Assembly: GCF_016862175.1 (NCBI RefSeq)
Contig: NZ_BOML01000018.1
Span: 1-64,000, forward strand
Direction of reading: 5' to 3'
Length of the DNA stretch: 64,000 nt
Origin: Paractinoplanes durhamensis
GTDB taxonomy: Bacteria > Actinomycetota > Actinomycetes > Mycobacteriales > Micromonosporaceae
The notes under the pieces are model-generated. The model was not told the DNA's origin. It saw only the letters and a program-made list of their open reading frames with translations, and ran no database searches. Each line of letters begins with the position of its first letter. Position 1 is the first letter of the stretch. Below, in pieces: positions 45,674 to 53,714 of the stretch. Both the position numbers and the translations under genes were made by a program.

Positions 45674-46360
45674 ATGAACTCACAACATCCCGCTGCGGTG
45701 CTCTTCGACATGGACGGCACGCTGGTGGACAGCGAGAAGGTCTGGGAGATCGCGCTGCACGAACTGGCCGCGTGGGCGGGTGGCGAACTCTCGCCGCAGG
45801 CCCGGGCGGCGATGGTCGGCGGCAGCATGGCGTCGAGCATGCGGATCTTCCGGGAGGACCTCGGTCAGCCCGACCGTCCCGAGGAACCCGACGTCAAGTG
45901 GCTGACGTCGCGGGTCTTCACCCTGTTCCGCGAGGGCCTCGTCTGGCGGCCCGGCGCGGCCGAGCTGCTCCGCGCGGTCAAGAAGGCCGGCCTGCCCACC
46001 GCCCTGGTCACCTCCACCGGCCGGGTCCTGGTCGAGTCGGCGCTGGACACCCTGGGCCGGGAGAACTTCGACGTCGTCGTCTGCGGCGACGAGGTCACCA
46101 TGCCCAAGCCCGACCCGGAGCCGTATCGGACGGCCGCCGCCCTGCTGGGCGTGCCGATCGAACGGTGCGTCGCGATCGAGGACTCGCCGACCGGCGTGGC
46201 CAGCGCGCTCGCCTCCGGGGCGGCCGTGCTGGCCGTGCCGGCCGAGCTGGAGCTTCCGCCGACGGACGGGGTCCACCTGCGCCGATCGCTGGTCGGCGTG
46301 GACCCCGCCTATCTGGCGTCACTGCTGATCAGTCATGAGCTATTGCGGCCAGGACGTTGA
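45674..46360 (+). CDS. HAD-family phosphatase
   Basis: The 228-residue HAD hydrolase has motif I LFDMDGTLVDSE (nucleophile Asp), motif II LVTSTG, motif III Lys in MPKPDPEPYRTAAALLGV, and motif IV AIEDSPTGVASALASG. It resembles beta-phosphoglucomutase/phosphatase types. GGGAAGAA lies upstream of the ATG. Its last 32 nt overlap the 3' end of the convergent permease gene. Confidence 0.9.
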   Translation: MNSQHPAAVLFDMDGTLVDSEKVWEIALHELAAWAGGELSPQARAAMVGGSMASSMRIFREDLGQPDRPEEPDVKWLTSRVFTLFREGLVWRPGAAELLRAVKKAGLPTALVTSTGRVLVESALDTLGRENFDVVVCGDEVTMPKPDPEPYRTAAALLGVPIERCVAIEDSPTGVASALASGAAVLAVPAELELPPTDGVHLRRSLVGVDPAYLASLLISHELLRPGR

Positions 46361-48857
46361 GCCGGGCCGCCTTGATCGACGGCAGTACCGCGGCCAGCAC
46401 CCCGACCAGGGCGGCCAGCACCAGGTAGGTGCCCATCCCGCCCCACGGCAGGACCAGCTGGTCGATGCCGTCGTCCTTCAGCGCCCGGACGACGGCCGCG
46501 CCCAGGCCGGACCCGACCGCCACCCCGAGCAGCGCCCCGAAGACCGAGATGACCACGGCCTCGACCGTCACCATCCGCATCGTCTGGCCGCGGCTGAGGC
46601 CCACCGCCCGCAGCAGGCCCAGCTCCCGGGTGCGTTCCAGCACCGACAGCGCCAGGGTGTTGACCACGCCCAGCACCGCGATCAGGATCGCCAGCGCCAG
46701 CAGCACCTGCACCATCGTGATGATCGTGTCGAGGTCGGCCAGCTGATCCTGGATGAACGTGGTGCGGTCGGTCGCGCTCACCTCGGGACTGTCCGCGACC
46801 AGCGCCTTGATCGCCGGGAGCACCTGGTCGACGGTGGTGCCGTCGGTCAGCCGGACGAACCCGAACACCGGCTGCGGGATGCCGAAGTCCTTGGCCGCGG
46901 CGAACGGGACCTGATAGCCGCCGACCATCGCGTCCTCGTCGTACGACTCGGTGATCGTGTAGCGGCGCTCGTCGCCGTGCGACAGCTGGACACTCACCGT
47001 GTCGCCGACCTTCCAGCCCTTCTCGGTGAGCTGCTGCGTGCTGACCGCCATCTGATCGTCCTTCAGCGGGCTGAGTTGCAGTCCGCCGAACGCGTCGCCG
47101 AGGACGGCCAGGTCCTTGGTGGCGGTGACGTACGTCAGCTCGCCGTTGATCTTGGCCTGGTCCTGCCAGATGCCGGCGGCGCCGCGGACGCCGGCGATCT
47201 GCGCGGTCTTGTCGATGACCGCCGGGTCGAACGTCGGCGGGCGCGGCCCGTTCTGATCGCCGCCGATGATCACCTGCGCCCGGATCGTGTCCTCGGCCTG
47301 CGCGGCCAGGCTCTTCTTGGCCGAGTCCATCACCACCGTCACTCCGGTGACCAGAGCGATGCCGACCATCAGGGCGGCCGCCGTGATTGCCGTGCGGCGC
47401 GGGTTGCGGCCCGAGTTGAGCCGGCCCAGCCGGCCCGGCACCGACCAGGAGAACAGCCGGCCGAGCAGCGCCACCACCGGGCGGGAGATCAGCGGGGTGA
47501 GCAGCGCGATGCCGATGAAACAGACCAGCACGCCGCCGAGGATCAGCCACAGGCCGCCCGAGCCGTAGAGGCCGATCGCCAGCAGCGTGCCGCCGGTCGC
47601 GCCGACGACCGCACCCGCGACGCTGACCTTGGTGAGCGGCCGGTCCGGGGTGGCCACGTCCTGCATGGCCGCGACCGGGGAGATCCGCGACGCGCGCAAC
47701 GCCGGCAGCAGAGCCGCGACCACGGTCACCAGCACGCCGACCAGCAGCGAGCTGACCACGGCGGACAGCGGCACCCCGACGGTGGCCATCTCGAAGCCGT
47801 CGTTGAGCGAGGCGAAGAACTGACCCAGTGCGGCCCCCACACCGACCCCGGCCCCGAGCCCGAGCAGCGCCGCGACCAGGCCGATCACCACCGCCTCGAG
47901 CAGCACCGAGCCGATCACCTGGCGGCGGCTCGCGCCGAGCGCCCGCATCATCGCCAGCTCCTTGGTCCGCTGCGCGATGATGATCGAGAACGTGTTGAGG
48001 ATCAGGAAGATCCCGACGAACAGGGCGACGCTCGCGAAGCCCAGCAGGATCTTGTTGAAGAAGCCGAGGAACTCCTTGAGCCCGGCCGCGTTGTCCTCGG
48101 CCAGTTGGTCGCCGGTCTTCACGTCGTAACCGGCGCCGATCGTCGCGGCGATCCGGTCCCGCAGCTGCTCCGGGGTGACGCCGTCGGCGGCCTTGACGTT
48201 GATCATGTTGAACTCGCCGGTGCGGCCGATCATCAACTTCTGGGCGACCGGCTCGGTGAAGGCGACCTCCTGGGAACCGCCGATCGAGTCCTTGTCGCCG
48301 GCGTAGCCCCAGATGCCGACCAGGGTGAACATCTTCTTCGGCTCCAGGGTGAGCACCCCCACCTTGTCGCCGATCTTGAGCTTGCCCTGCTTGGCGATCA
48401 GCGCGTTCACCGCGATCTCGTCGTCCGCCGTCGGGCCGCGGCCCTCGCGCAGCTGCAGCAGGTCGTCGGTGCCGACCCAGTTCTCGCCGAGCCGGGGCGG
48501 GCCGGTGCCGGCCAGCACCTTGCCGTCCGAGCCGATCACCCGGGCGCCATCGGAGTTGACCACACCGGTGGCACTCTTGACTCCTTGGACATTTCGGACT
48601 TGCTGGACTGCTGCCGCCGGCAGGGTCGAGGCGACCTGCTCACCCTCCATCTCCGAGACCTCGATCTTGGGCTTGGCCGACACCCCCACGTCGGTGCCCT
48701 CGAACGCGGTCGCGAACAGCTGGTCGAACGAGCGCCCGAGCGTGTCGGTCACCACGAACGCGCCGGCCACGAACATCACGCCGAGAACCACGGCCAGGCC
48801 GGACAGCACCAGGCGTAGCTTGCGGCCGAGCAGGCTCTTCAGCGTTGCGCGCAGCAT
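46329..48857 (-). CDS. FtsX/MacB-type ABC transporter permease
   Basis: The 842-residue permease has two FtsX-type units. An N-terminal helix (LRLVLSGLAVVLGVMFVAGAFVV), a large extracytoplasmic domain, then three helices (SVALFVGIFLILNTFSII; VVIGLVAALLGLG; LLVGVLVTVVAALLPAL) ending in ALRASRISPVAAM. The pattern repeats in the second half and ends SIKAARLNVLAAIAHD. It pairs with the ATPase gene just upstream, with which it shares TGATG coupling. Actinobacterial systems of this type extract or export lipids, peptides or lipoproteins; the cargo is unknown. Confidence 0.92.
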   Translation of the reverse strand: MLRATLKSLLGRKLRLVLSGLAVVLGVMFVAGAFVVTDTLGRSFDQLFATAFEGTDVGVSAKPKIEVSEMEGEQVASTLPAAAVQQVRNVQGVKSATGVVNSDGARVIGSDGKVLAGTGPPRLGENWVGTDDLLQLREGRGPTADDEIAVNALIAKQGKLKIGDKVGVLTLEPKKMFTLVGIWGYAGDKDSIGGSQEVAFTEPVAQKLMIGRTGEFNMINVKAADGVTPEQLRDRIAATIGAGYDVKTGDQLAEDNAAGLKEFLGFFNKILLGFASVALFVGIFLILNTFSIIIAQRTKELAMMRALGASRRQVIGSVLLEAVVIGLVAALLGLGAGVGVGAALGQFFASLNDGFEMATVGVPLSAVVSSLLVGVLVTVVAALLPALRASRISPVAAMQDVATPDRPLTKVSVAGAVVGATGGTLLAIGLYGSGGLWLILGGVLVCFIGIALLTPLISRPVVALLGRLFSWSVPGRLGRLNSGRNPRRTAITAAALMVGIALVTGVTVVMDSAKKSLAAQAEDTIRAQVIIGGDQNGPRPPTFDPAVIDKTAQIAGVRGAAGIWQDQAKINGELTYVTATKDLAVLGDAFGGLQLSPLKDDQMAVSTQQLTEKGWKVGDTVSVQLSHGDERRYTITESYDEDAMVGGYQVPFAAAKDFGIPQPVFGFVRLTDGTTVDQVLPAIKALVADSPEVSATDRTTFIQDQLADLDTIITMVQVLLALAILIAVLGVVNTLALSVLERTRELGLLRAVGLSRGQTMRMVTVEAVVISVFGALLGVAVGSGLGAAVVRALKDDGIDQLVLPWGGMGTYLVLAALVGVLAAVLPSIKAARLNVLAAIAHD

Positions 48858-49609
48858 CAGACCAGCACCTCCCCGGACTTCATCGCCTCGAGGACGGTCT
48901 CCGGGGTCGGGTTGGCCAGCTCGTGCACGATCGCGCCGTCGGCCAGGAAGATCACCCGATCGGTGTAGCTGGCCGCGACCGGGTCGTGCGTCACCATCAC
49001 GATGGTCTGCCCGTGCTCGCGCACGCTGTCCCGCAGGAACGACAGCACCTCGGCGCCCGACTTCGAGTCCAGGTTGCCGGTCGGCTCGTCCGCGAAGATC
49101 ACGTCCGGGCGGCTGATCAGTGCCCGCGCGCACGCCACCCGCTGCTGCTGGCCGCCGGAGAGCTGGGCCGGCCGGTGCTTGAGCCGGTCCTGCAGGCCCA
49201 CCGTCTCGATCACCGTGTCCCACCACTGCGGGTCCGGCTTGCGGCCGGCGATGTCCAGCGGCAGCCGGATGTTCTCCGCCGCGGTCAGCGTCGGCAGCAG
49301 GTTGAACTGCTGGAAGATGAAGCCCACCCGGTCGCGGCGCAGCTTGGTCATCGCCTTGTCGTTCAGCCCGGTCACCTCGGTGCCGCCGATGTGCACCGTG
49401 CCGCGGGTGACCGTGTCCAGCCCCGCCAGGCAGTGCATCAGCGTCGACTTGCCGCTGCCGGACGGACCCATGATCGCGGTGAACCGCCCTCGCCCGAAGG
49501 TCGCACTCACCCCGCGGAGCGCGACGACCTGCGCCTCCGCTTTCCCGTAGACCTTCCACACCTCTTCGGCGCGCGCCGCCATCGGCTCCGGCGCCTGTGT
49601 CCCGGTCAT
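48857..49609 (-). CDS. ABC transporter ATPase (MacB/LolD type)
   Basis: The 250-residue ATPase has Walker [21 protein letters not shown], the Q-loop [18 protein letters not shown], the signature [15 protein letters not shown], and Walker [16 protein letters not shown]. These fit the LolD/MacB branch and the adjacent FtsX-like permease. The stop overlaps the permease's ATG by 1 nt. Between this gene and the RHH gene lies a 10-bp perfect hairpin (49684-49707) with no T-run. Confidence 0.92.
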   Translation of the reverse strand: MTGTQAPEPMAARAEEVWKVYGKAEAQVVALRGVSATFGRGRFTAIMGPSGSGKSTLMHCLAGLDTVTRGTVHIGGTEVTGLNDKAMTKLRRDRVGFIFQQFNLLPTLTAAENIRLPLDIAGRKPDPQWWDTVIETVGLQDRLKHRPAQLSGGQQQRVACARALISRPDVIFADEPTGNLDSKSGAEVLSFLRDSVREHGQTIVMVTHDPVAASYTDRVIFLADGAIVHELANPTPETVLEAMKSGEVLV

Positions 49610-49683
49610 CTCGTCCTGCCCCCTCGACGTGCGGCTCCGCCCCCGTTTGGCCGGGCCGTCCGATCCCCACTTGGTCTGTTGGT

Positions 49684-49707
49684 CCGGCCGGGCTTTCGCC
49701 CGGCCGG
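49684..49707. other. Perfect GC-rich hairpin
   Basis: CCGGCCGGGC-TTTC-GCCCGGCCGG forms a 10-bp stem with a tetraloop in the divergent region between the ABC ATPase and the RHH gene. There is no T-run, so an mRNA stabiliser or a 5'UTR structure is as likely as a terminator. Confidence 0.5.
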
Positions 49708-49828
49708 CAGGAATCAGTCTTTCGGCGCGGCGGGCGCGAAACGTCCGCCCACAGTCGGAGCCGGACGCGAGATTTCGGTACGGGGTGAACCCGAGCCGGT
49801 GTCAGGGACGACCCTGAGATGTCATCAG

Positions 49829-49870
49829 TGACGCCTAGCTGACGCTTGACTGACGTCACCGATGACGTCA
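49829..49870 (+). promoter_or_regulatory. Phased TGACG operator array before RHH gene
   Basis: TGACG half-sites begin at 49829, 49840, 49851 and 49863, that is, one per 11-12 bp. The last two are full TGACGTCA palindromes separated by CCGA. The array runs into the -10 CATAGT. Ribbon-helix-helix regulators bind such phased half-sites cooperatively, so autorepression is likely. Confidence 0.65.
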
Positions 49871-49874
49871 TAGT
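49869..49874 (+). promoter_or_regulatory. -10 hexamer CATAGT, leaderless start of RHH gene
   Basis: CATAGT lies 6 nt before the ATG at 49881 and overlaps the last TGACGTCA by 2 nt. Confidence 0.5.
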
Positions 49875-49880
49875 GGTGAC

Positions 49881-50366
49881 ATGGACCTGACGCCGTACCT
49901 CGAGACCCTCCGGGCCGACCTCGCCGCCGCCGCGGCACCGGGCGGCCCGGAGACCACTCGCGCGGCCGAGTTGCTCGGCCACTCGCTGGAGGCATCCGCC
50001 CGGCTCGCGCTGCTCGAGGCGCTCTCCGACGCGGCCGCCGAGATCACCACCCGGCTCAGCGACGCCACCGTCGAGGTGCGGCTGCGCGGCCGCGACGCCG
50101 ACCTGGTGGTCACCCGCACCACCCCCGAGCAGTCCGAGACGCCGCCGGCCCCGCCGATCAGCGACGCCGGCGACCTCACCCGGCTCACCCTGCGGATGGC
50201 CGAGTCGCTCAAGACGCACGTCGAGGAGCTGGCCGCCGCCGAGGGCGTCTCGGTCAACGCGTGGCTGGTCCGCGCGGTGACCTCGGCGCTGACCTCCCGC
50301 AACCAGCCGCCGTCCGGCCGGGCCGAGCGGTCCCCGAAGCGGATGACCGGCTACTTCCAGGCCTGA
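49881..50366 (+). CDS. Ribbon-helix-helix (HicB/Arc-type) DNA-binding protein
   Basis: The 161-residue protein has an N-terminal helical part (about 1-70), a linker, and a C-terminal RHH/HicB-type segment: LTRLTLRMAESLKTHVEELAAAEGVSVNAWLVRAVTSAL. HicB-like antitoxins and regulators bind DNA through such a motif. No HicA toxin gene is adjacent; a DUF4097 gene follows 49 nt downstream. The operator array directly upstream supports self-regulation. Confidence 0.85.
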   Translation: MDLTPYLETLRADLAAAAAPGGPETTRAAELLGHSLEASARLALLEALSDAAAEITTRLSDATVEVRLRGRDADLVVTRTTPEQSETPPAPPISDAGDLTRLTLRMAESLKTHVEELAAAEGVSVNAWLVRAVTSALTSRNQPPSGRAERSPKRMTGYFQA

Positions 50367-50370
50367 TCCC

Positions 50371-50408
50371 CCTTCGTTTCTTTTTGAGGCCTTCGTTTCT
50401 TTTTGAGG
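50371..50408 (+). repeat. Exact tandem 19-bp duplication covering the Shine-Dalgarno
   Basis: CCTTCGTTTCTTTTTGAGG occurs at 50371-50389 and again at 50390-50408. The second copy supplies GAGGAGA, six bases before the DUF4097 ATG. Confidence 0.95.
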
Positions 50409-50415
50409 AGAGACC

Positions 50416-51231
50416 ATGTACGAGTTCGACCACGCCGCACCCGTCACCCTCGTCCTGCGCGCCCAGGGCGGCCTCGTCGAGGTCATCGCCGAGGAACGCC
50501 TCCATATCGAGGTGGACGTCCAGCCGCTGGACAGCAGCGACGCCGGCCGGGAGGCGGCCGAGAAGACCCGCGTCGAGCTGGAGGACGACACGCTGATCGT
50601 GCAGACCCCCGGCAGCGAGCACTGGCTCTGGCGCCGCACCCCGAAACTCTGGATCAGGGCCCGGGTGCCGATCGGCAGCGCCCTGCATGCCAAGAGCTCG
50701 GCCGCCGACCTGCGGGCCGCCGGCGTCTGGTCCTCGGCCCAGATCAACGTGGCCTCCGCCGACGTCGACGTGGCCGAGGTGACCGGCGACGCCCACCTCG
50801 ACGCGGCCAGCGGCGACATCGTGATCGGCCGGGTCGGTGGCGCCCTGGTCGCGAAAAGCGCGTCCGGCGCCCTGCGCATCGGTGACGTCACCGGTGACGT
50901 CAACGCGCAGACCGCGAGCGGCAACATCCGCACCGGAGCCCTCGAATCCGGCGTCCGGGCCGGCTCGGCGAGCGGCGACATCGAGATCGGCCGGCTCCGC
51001 CAGGGCAAGGCATCGGTCAAGACGGCGTCGGGTGACGTCCAGGTCGGCGTGGCCCCCGGTTCGGGCGTCTGGATGGACCTGAACACGGCCTCCGGCCGCT
51101 CGACGAGCGACCTGACCGCCACCGGCGACATCCCCCCGACCGGCACCACGGCGTCCTTGGAGCTGAAGATCCGCACCGCCAGCGGCAACATCCACGTCCA
51201 CCGCACCACCGAGACCGCAAAGGCCGCCTGA
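50416..51231 (+). CDS. DUF4097 beta-helix protein
   Basis: The 271-residue protein is a right-handed beta-helix of the DUF4097 type: repeated units such as ASGDIVIG, SASGALRIGDV, TASGNIRTG, SASGDIEIG, TASGDVQVG and a final TASGNIHVHR. No signal peptide or membrane segment is visible, so it is probably cytoplasmic. DUF4097 genes in actinomycetes often follow HicB-type or membrane-stress genes; the function is not known. Its TGA overlaps the ATG of the next small ORF (TGATG). A second TGACGTCA-CCGG-TGACGTCA sits inside it at 50883-50902. Confidence 0.88.
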   Translation: MYEFDHAAPVTLVLRAQGGLVEVIAEERLHIEVDVQPLDSSDAGREAAEKTRVELEDDTLIVQTPGSEHWLWRRTPKLWIRARVPIGSALHAKSSAADLRAAGVWSSAQINVASADVDVAEVTGDAHLDAASGDIVIGRVGGALVAKSASGALRIGDVTGDVNAQTASGNIRTGALESGVRAGSASGDIEIGRLRQGKASVKTASGDVQVGVAPGSGVWMDLNTASGRSTSDLTATGDIPPTGTTASLELKIRTASGNIHVHRTTETAKAA

Positions 51232-51377
51232 TGCTCCCCGGTTCCCGTTTCGCCCTCGAGTCCCGAGCCCACGCCATCCGCCACCGCCTGCTGCCGGCCT
51301 CCACACGCGCAGCCGCGATGACCCCGCCGGAGTGGCCCCGGAGCCGAGGCCCCACCCCAAACCCACGACGTCGCTGA
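51231..51377 (+). CDS. 48-residue basic small protein coupled to DUF4097 gene
   Basis: The frame starts with an ATG that shares its A with the DUF4097 stop (TGATG), a classic coupling signal. It reads MLPGSRFALESRAHAIRHRL then LPASTRAAAM, and ends in the basic RRR. It is Arg-rich with a possible amphipathic helix (about 7-28). I know no family. The coupling and the codon bias towards G/C third positions make it likely to be translated. Confidence 0.4.
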   Translation: MLPGSRFALESRAHAIRHRLLPASTRAAAMTPPEWPRSRGPTPNPRRR

Positions 51378-51713
51378 CCGCAAGCCCGGTGGCTACCGCC
51401 ACCGGGCATCGCGGCGCCCGGCCGGCGTGCCGTGCTGGCAGGGCCAGGCGGGCCGATCTTGTCGAATTTGCGTTCGCCCGTGGCGTGAAGTCAACAAGAT
51501 CGACTGTCGTCGCTCGCCTTCAGGCGGACACCGGGCGATCTTGTCGAGTCTGGAGGTTTATGGGGTACCAACTCTCCAAGATCGCGGAGAGGGGTGGGAG
51601 CACGGAGGATAGGCAGGCGCGGTGGCCGAGCAGGCACGGAGGGTGGCAGCGGGCGACGTGGAAGGTGGCGGTGTGGGCGAGAGCGGCACCGCGGGGTGGA
51701 AACGCAGGTGGGG
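51378..51713. other. Intergenic stretch with GATCTTGTCGA repeats
   Basis: No gene is supported. CGATCTTGTCGA occurs at 51454-51465 and again at 51536-51547. Inverted relatives lie at about 51492-51503 (CAACAAGATCGA) and about 51576-51585 (CCAAGATCGC). The alternating orientation can form imperfect stem-loops and looks like a dispersed REP-type element. Confidence 0.5.
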
Positions 51714-52586
51714 TCAGCTGCCCGGCTTGACCAGGCCGGTTTCGTAGGCGAGGACCACCGCCTGGGTGCGGTCGCGCAGGCGGAGCTTCGTGAGGACGTG
51801 GCCCACGTGCGTCTTGATGGTGGTTTCGCTCACCTGCAGGGCCACCGCGATCTCGGCGTTCGAGTGGCCGCGGGCCAGGTGGACCAGGACCTCGCGCTCG
51901 CGGTCGGTCAGCGCGTCCAGCTTCGACGTGGTGGTGGTCTCGGGGGCGGGCAGCGCCTCGGCCACCCGGGCCAGGATGCGGGCCAGCACCATCGGGGTGA
52001 TCACCGCGCCGCCCGCCGCGACCGCCCGCACGGCCGCGATCACCTCGCCGGGCGGGGCGTCCTTGCGCAGGAAGCCGCCCGCGCCGGCCGTGATGGCGCC
52101 GAGCACCTCCTCGTCGCTGTCGTGCGCGGTCAGGATCAGCACCCGCACCGGGAGGCCGGCCTGCGTCACCGCCCGCGCGACGGCGTGCCCGTCGAGCCGC
52201 GGCAGCGGGATCTCGGTGATCAGCACATCGGGCAGCAGCCGCCGGGCCAGCTCGACCGCCTCGGCGCCGTCCCCGGTCTCACCCACCACAACGATCTCGG
52301 GCGCCAGCGAACCGTCCGCGCCGTCGCCGGCCCAGCCGTCGCCGTCCGCGCGACCGCCGCCCGCGCCACGGCCGGCCGTGTCACCGCCGCCATCCGGGCC
52401 GCCGCCATCTGGGCCGCCGCCGTCCGGGCCGCCGCCGTCCGGGCCGCCTACCTCCGCGCGGCCGCTGCGCGCGCGGTCGCGGCCGGTGCCCGATCCGGCT
52501 GCGAGGACCATGCGCAGGCCGGATCGGTGCATCGGTGCCGGGTCGACCAGCAGCACGCGCAGTGGCCTGGCCCTACTGTCGCTCAC
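51714..52586 (-). CDS. NarL-type response regulator with atypical receiver domain
   Basis: The 290-residue protein has a C-terminal LuxR HTH (LDALTDREREVLVHLARGHSNAEIAVALQVSETTIKTHVGHVLTKLRLRDR) that looks functional. The receiver is unusual: the acidic pair reads VDPAP instead of VDD, and the phospho-acceptor position reads ITEIPLPRLDG, with Glu in place of Asp. The conserved Thr (ILTAHD) and Lys (FLRKDAP) are kept. A low-complexity insert of about 65 residues, with four GGGPD units, splits the first helix from the second strand. It is therefore probably phosphorylation-independent. GTG 52586 is chosen; GTG 52613 is the alternative. No histidine kinase is adjacent. Confidence 0.85.
   Translation of the reverse strand: MSDSRARPLRVLLVDPAPMHRSGLRMVLAAGSGTGRDRARSGRAEVGGPDGGGPDGGGPDGGGPDGGGDTAGRGAGGGRADGDGWAGDGADGSLAPEIVVVGETGDGAEAVELARRLLPDVLITEIPLPRLDGHAVARAVTQAGLPVRVLILTAHDSDEEVLGAITAGAGGFLRKDAPPGEVIAAVRAVAAGGAVITPMVLARILARVAEALPAPETTTTSKLDALTDREREVLVHLARGHSNAEIAVALQVSETTIKTHVGHVLTKLRLRDRTQAVVLAYETGLVKPGS
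52388..52447 (-). repeat. 15-bp coding repeat in the response-regulator insert
   Basis: About four in-frame units encoding GGGPD (gggccgccgccgtcc on the plus strand) make up the core of the insert in the receiver domain. Confidence 0.85.
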
Positions 52587-52689
52587 CCCGCCGAACCCAC
52601 CCTCCGCACTCACACCGATCCGCCGCGGTCTCGCCCCGCGGCCGGCCCTCGGTGGGTGGCGGGCGGTCAGGGGCGAATGCGCTTGGGCG

Positions 52690-53655
52690 TCACCCTAGGC
52701 GATCGTCGTCGGCGGGGGTCAGGTCGATGCGGACCACCGGCGCGGTCGGGAACGGGGGCGGGGTGCCGCCGAACTCGGGGCACAGGGCCTGGTGGCTGCA
52801 CCAACCGCACAGCCGGCTCGGTTTGGGGCGGAAATCCTGGGTGCGTTTGGCCAGCTCGATCGCCTGGGACAGGGCGACCAGGGTGCGCTCGAAACGCTCC
52901 AGTTCCTCGGCGTCGGGGCTGTAGTCGCAGACCTCCGCATCCTTCAGGTAGAGCAGGCGCAGCACGCGGGGGACCACGCCGCGGGTGCGCCAGAGGACCA
53001 GGGCGTAGAACTTCAGCTGGAACAGGGCGCGGCCCTCGAACGCCTCGCGCGGGGCGCCGCCGGTCTTGTAGTCGACCACCCGCAGGTCGCCGGCGGGGGA
53101 GACGTCGAGGCGGTCGATGTAACCCCGGATCAGCAGCTCGTCGTCGACCAGGGTGGACACCAGGGCCTCGCGCTCGGCGGGCTCCAGGCGCTGCGGGTCC
53201 TCCACCGCGAAGTAGCCCTGCAGCAGGTCGGTGGCGCCGGCCAGGAACGTGGCCAGGCGGGTCGCCTCGTCGCCGGCGCCCACCGGGCCGGTCGCGTCGG
53301 CCTCGGCGATCAGGGCGGCCTGGTCGGTCACCGCGGGGCGCGGGGCGGCGGGCGCGGCGAAGATGTCGAGCAGGGCCGGCTCGGCCTCCAGCAGCGCGGC
53401 CCAGGCCGGCTCGACCAGGGCGGCCGCGGCCTCCGGCGTACGCGAAAGAGCCGGCAGGTCGAAAAGGCGCTCCAGGACCGCGTGGACCAGGGTGCCGCGG
53501 GCCTGGTCGGCGGTGGGCTGCTCGGGCAGTTTGTCGATGGTGCGGAAGCGGAACAGCAGGGGGCAGGTCTTGAAATCGGCCGCCCGCGACGGCGACAGCG
53601 AGGGACCCGTGGGGGTGCCGCCGGGCGGGGGTGAGGAGACCGTCTGTGCCGTCAT
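52690..53655 (-). CDS. RecB-family PD-(D/E)XK nuclease with Fe-S cluster motif
   Basis: The 321-residue protein has the Cas4/AddB-type layout: an N-terminal Cys (ADFKTCPLLFRF), QARGTLVHAVLERLF, the nuclease core IRGYIDRLDV and LRVVDYKTGG, QLKFYALVLW, and a C-terminal cysteine cluster LCGWCSHQALC. The four Cys would hold a 4Fe-4S cluster. It resembles the RecB-like protein next to trmI in mycobacteria. It probably acts in DNA repair. ATG at 53655 faces the M50 protease gene. Confidence 0.9.
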   Translation of the reverse strand: MTAQTVSSPPPGGTPTGPSLSPSRAADFKTCPLLFRFRTIDKLPEQPTADQARGTLVHAVLERLFDLPALSRTPEAAAALVEPAWAALLEAEPALLDIFAAPAAPRPAVTDQAALIAEADATGPVGAGDEATRLATFLAGATDLLQGYFAVEDPQRLEPAEREALVSTLVDDELLIRGYIDRLDVSPAGDLRVVDYKTGGAPREAFEGRALFQLKFYALVLWRTRGVVPRVLRLLYLKDAEVCDYSPDAEELERFERTLVALSQAIELAKRTQDFRPKPSRLCGWCSHQALCPEFGGTPPPFPTAPVVRIDLTPADDDRLG

Positions 53656-53701
53656 GAGAGAGAGGCTAGGGCAGGGGTACGACGAAAACGCGGCGCCTCC
53701 G

Positions 53702-53707
53702 TAGCAT
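53702..53707 (+). promoter_or_regulatory. -10 hexamer TAGCAT, leaderless start of M50 protease
   Basis: TAGCAT is followed by 7 nt and the GTG at 53715. Confidence 0.45.
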
Positions 53708-53714
53708 CGACCGG

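Noticed and set aside
46335..48818. 827-codon plus-strand frame antisense to the FtsX permease
   Set aside because: It is a GC-bias shadow made of Arg, His, Asp and Gln runs, while the minus strand has clear FtsX motifs and coupling to its ATPase.
49881..50366. Complete HicAB toxin-antitoxin pair
   Set aside because: No HicA-like gene (small dsRBD-type) is adjacent, so only a HicB-like regulator can be claimed.
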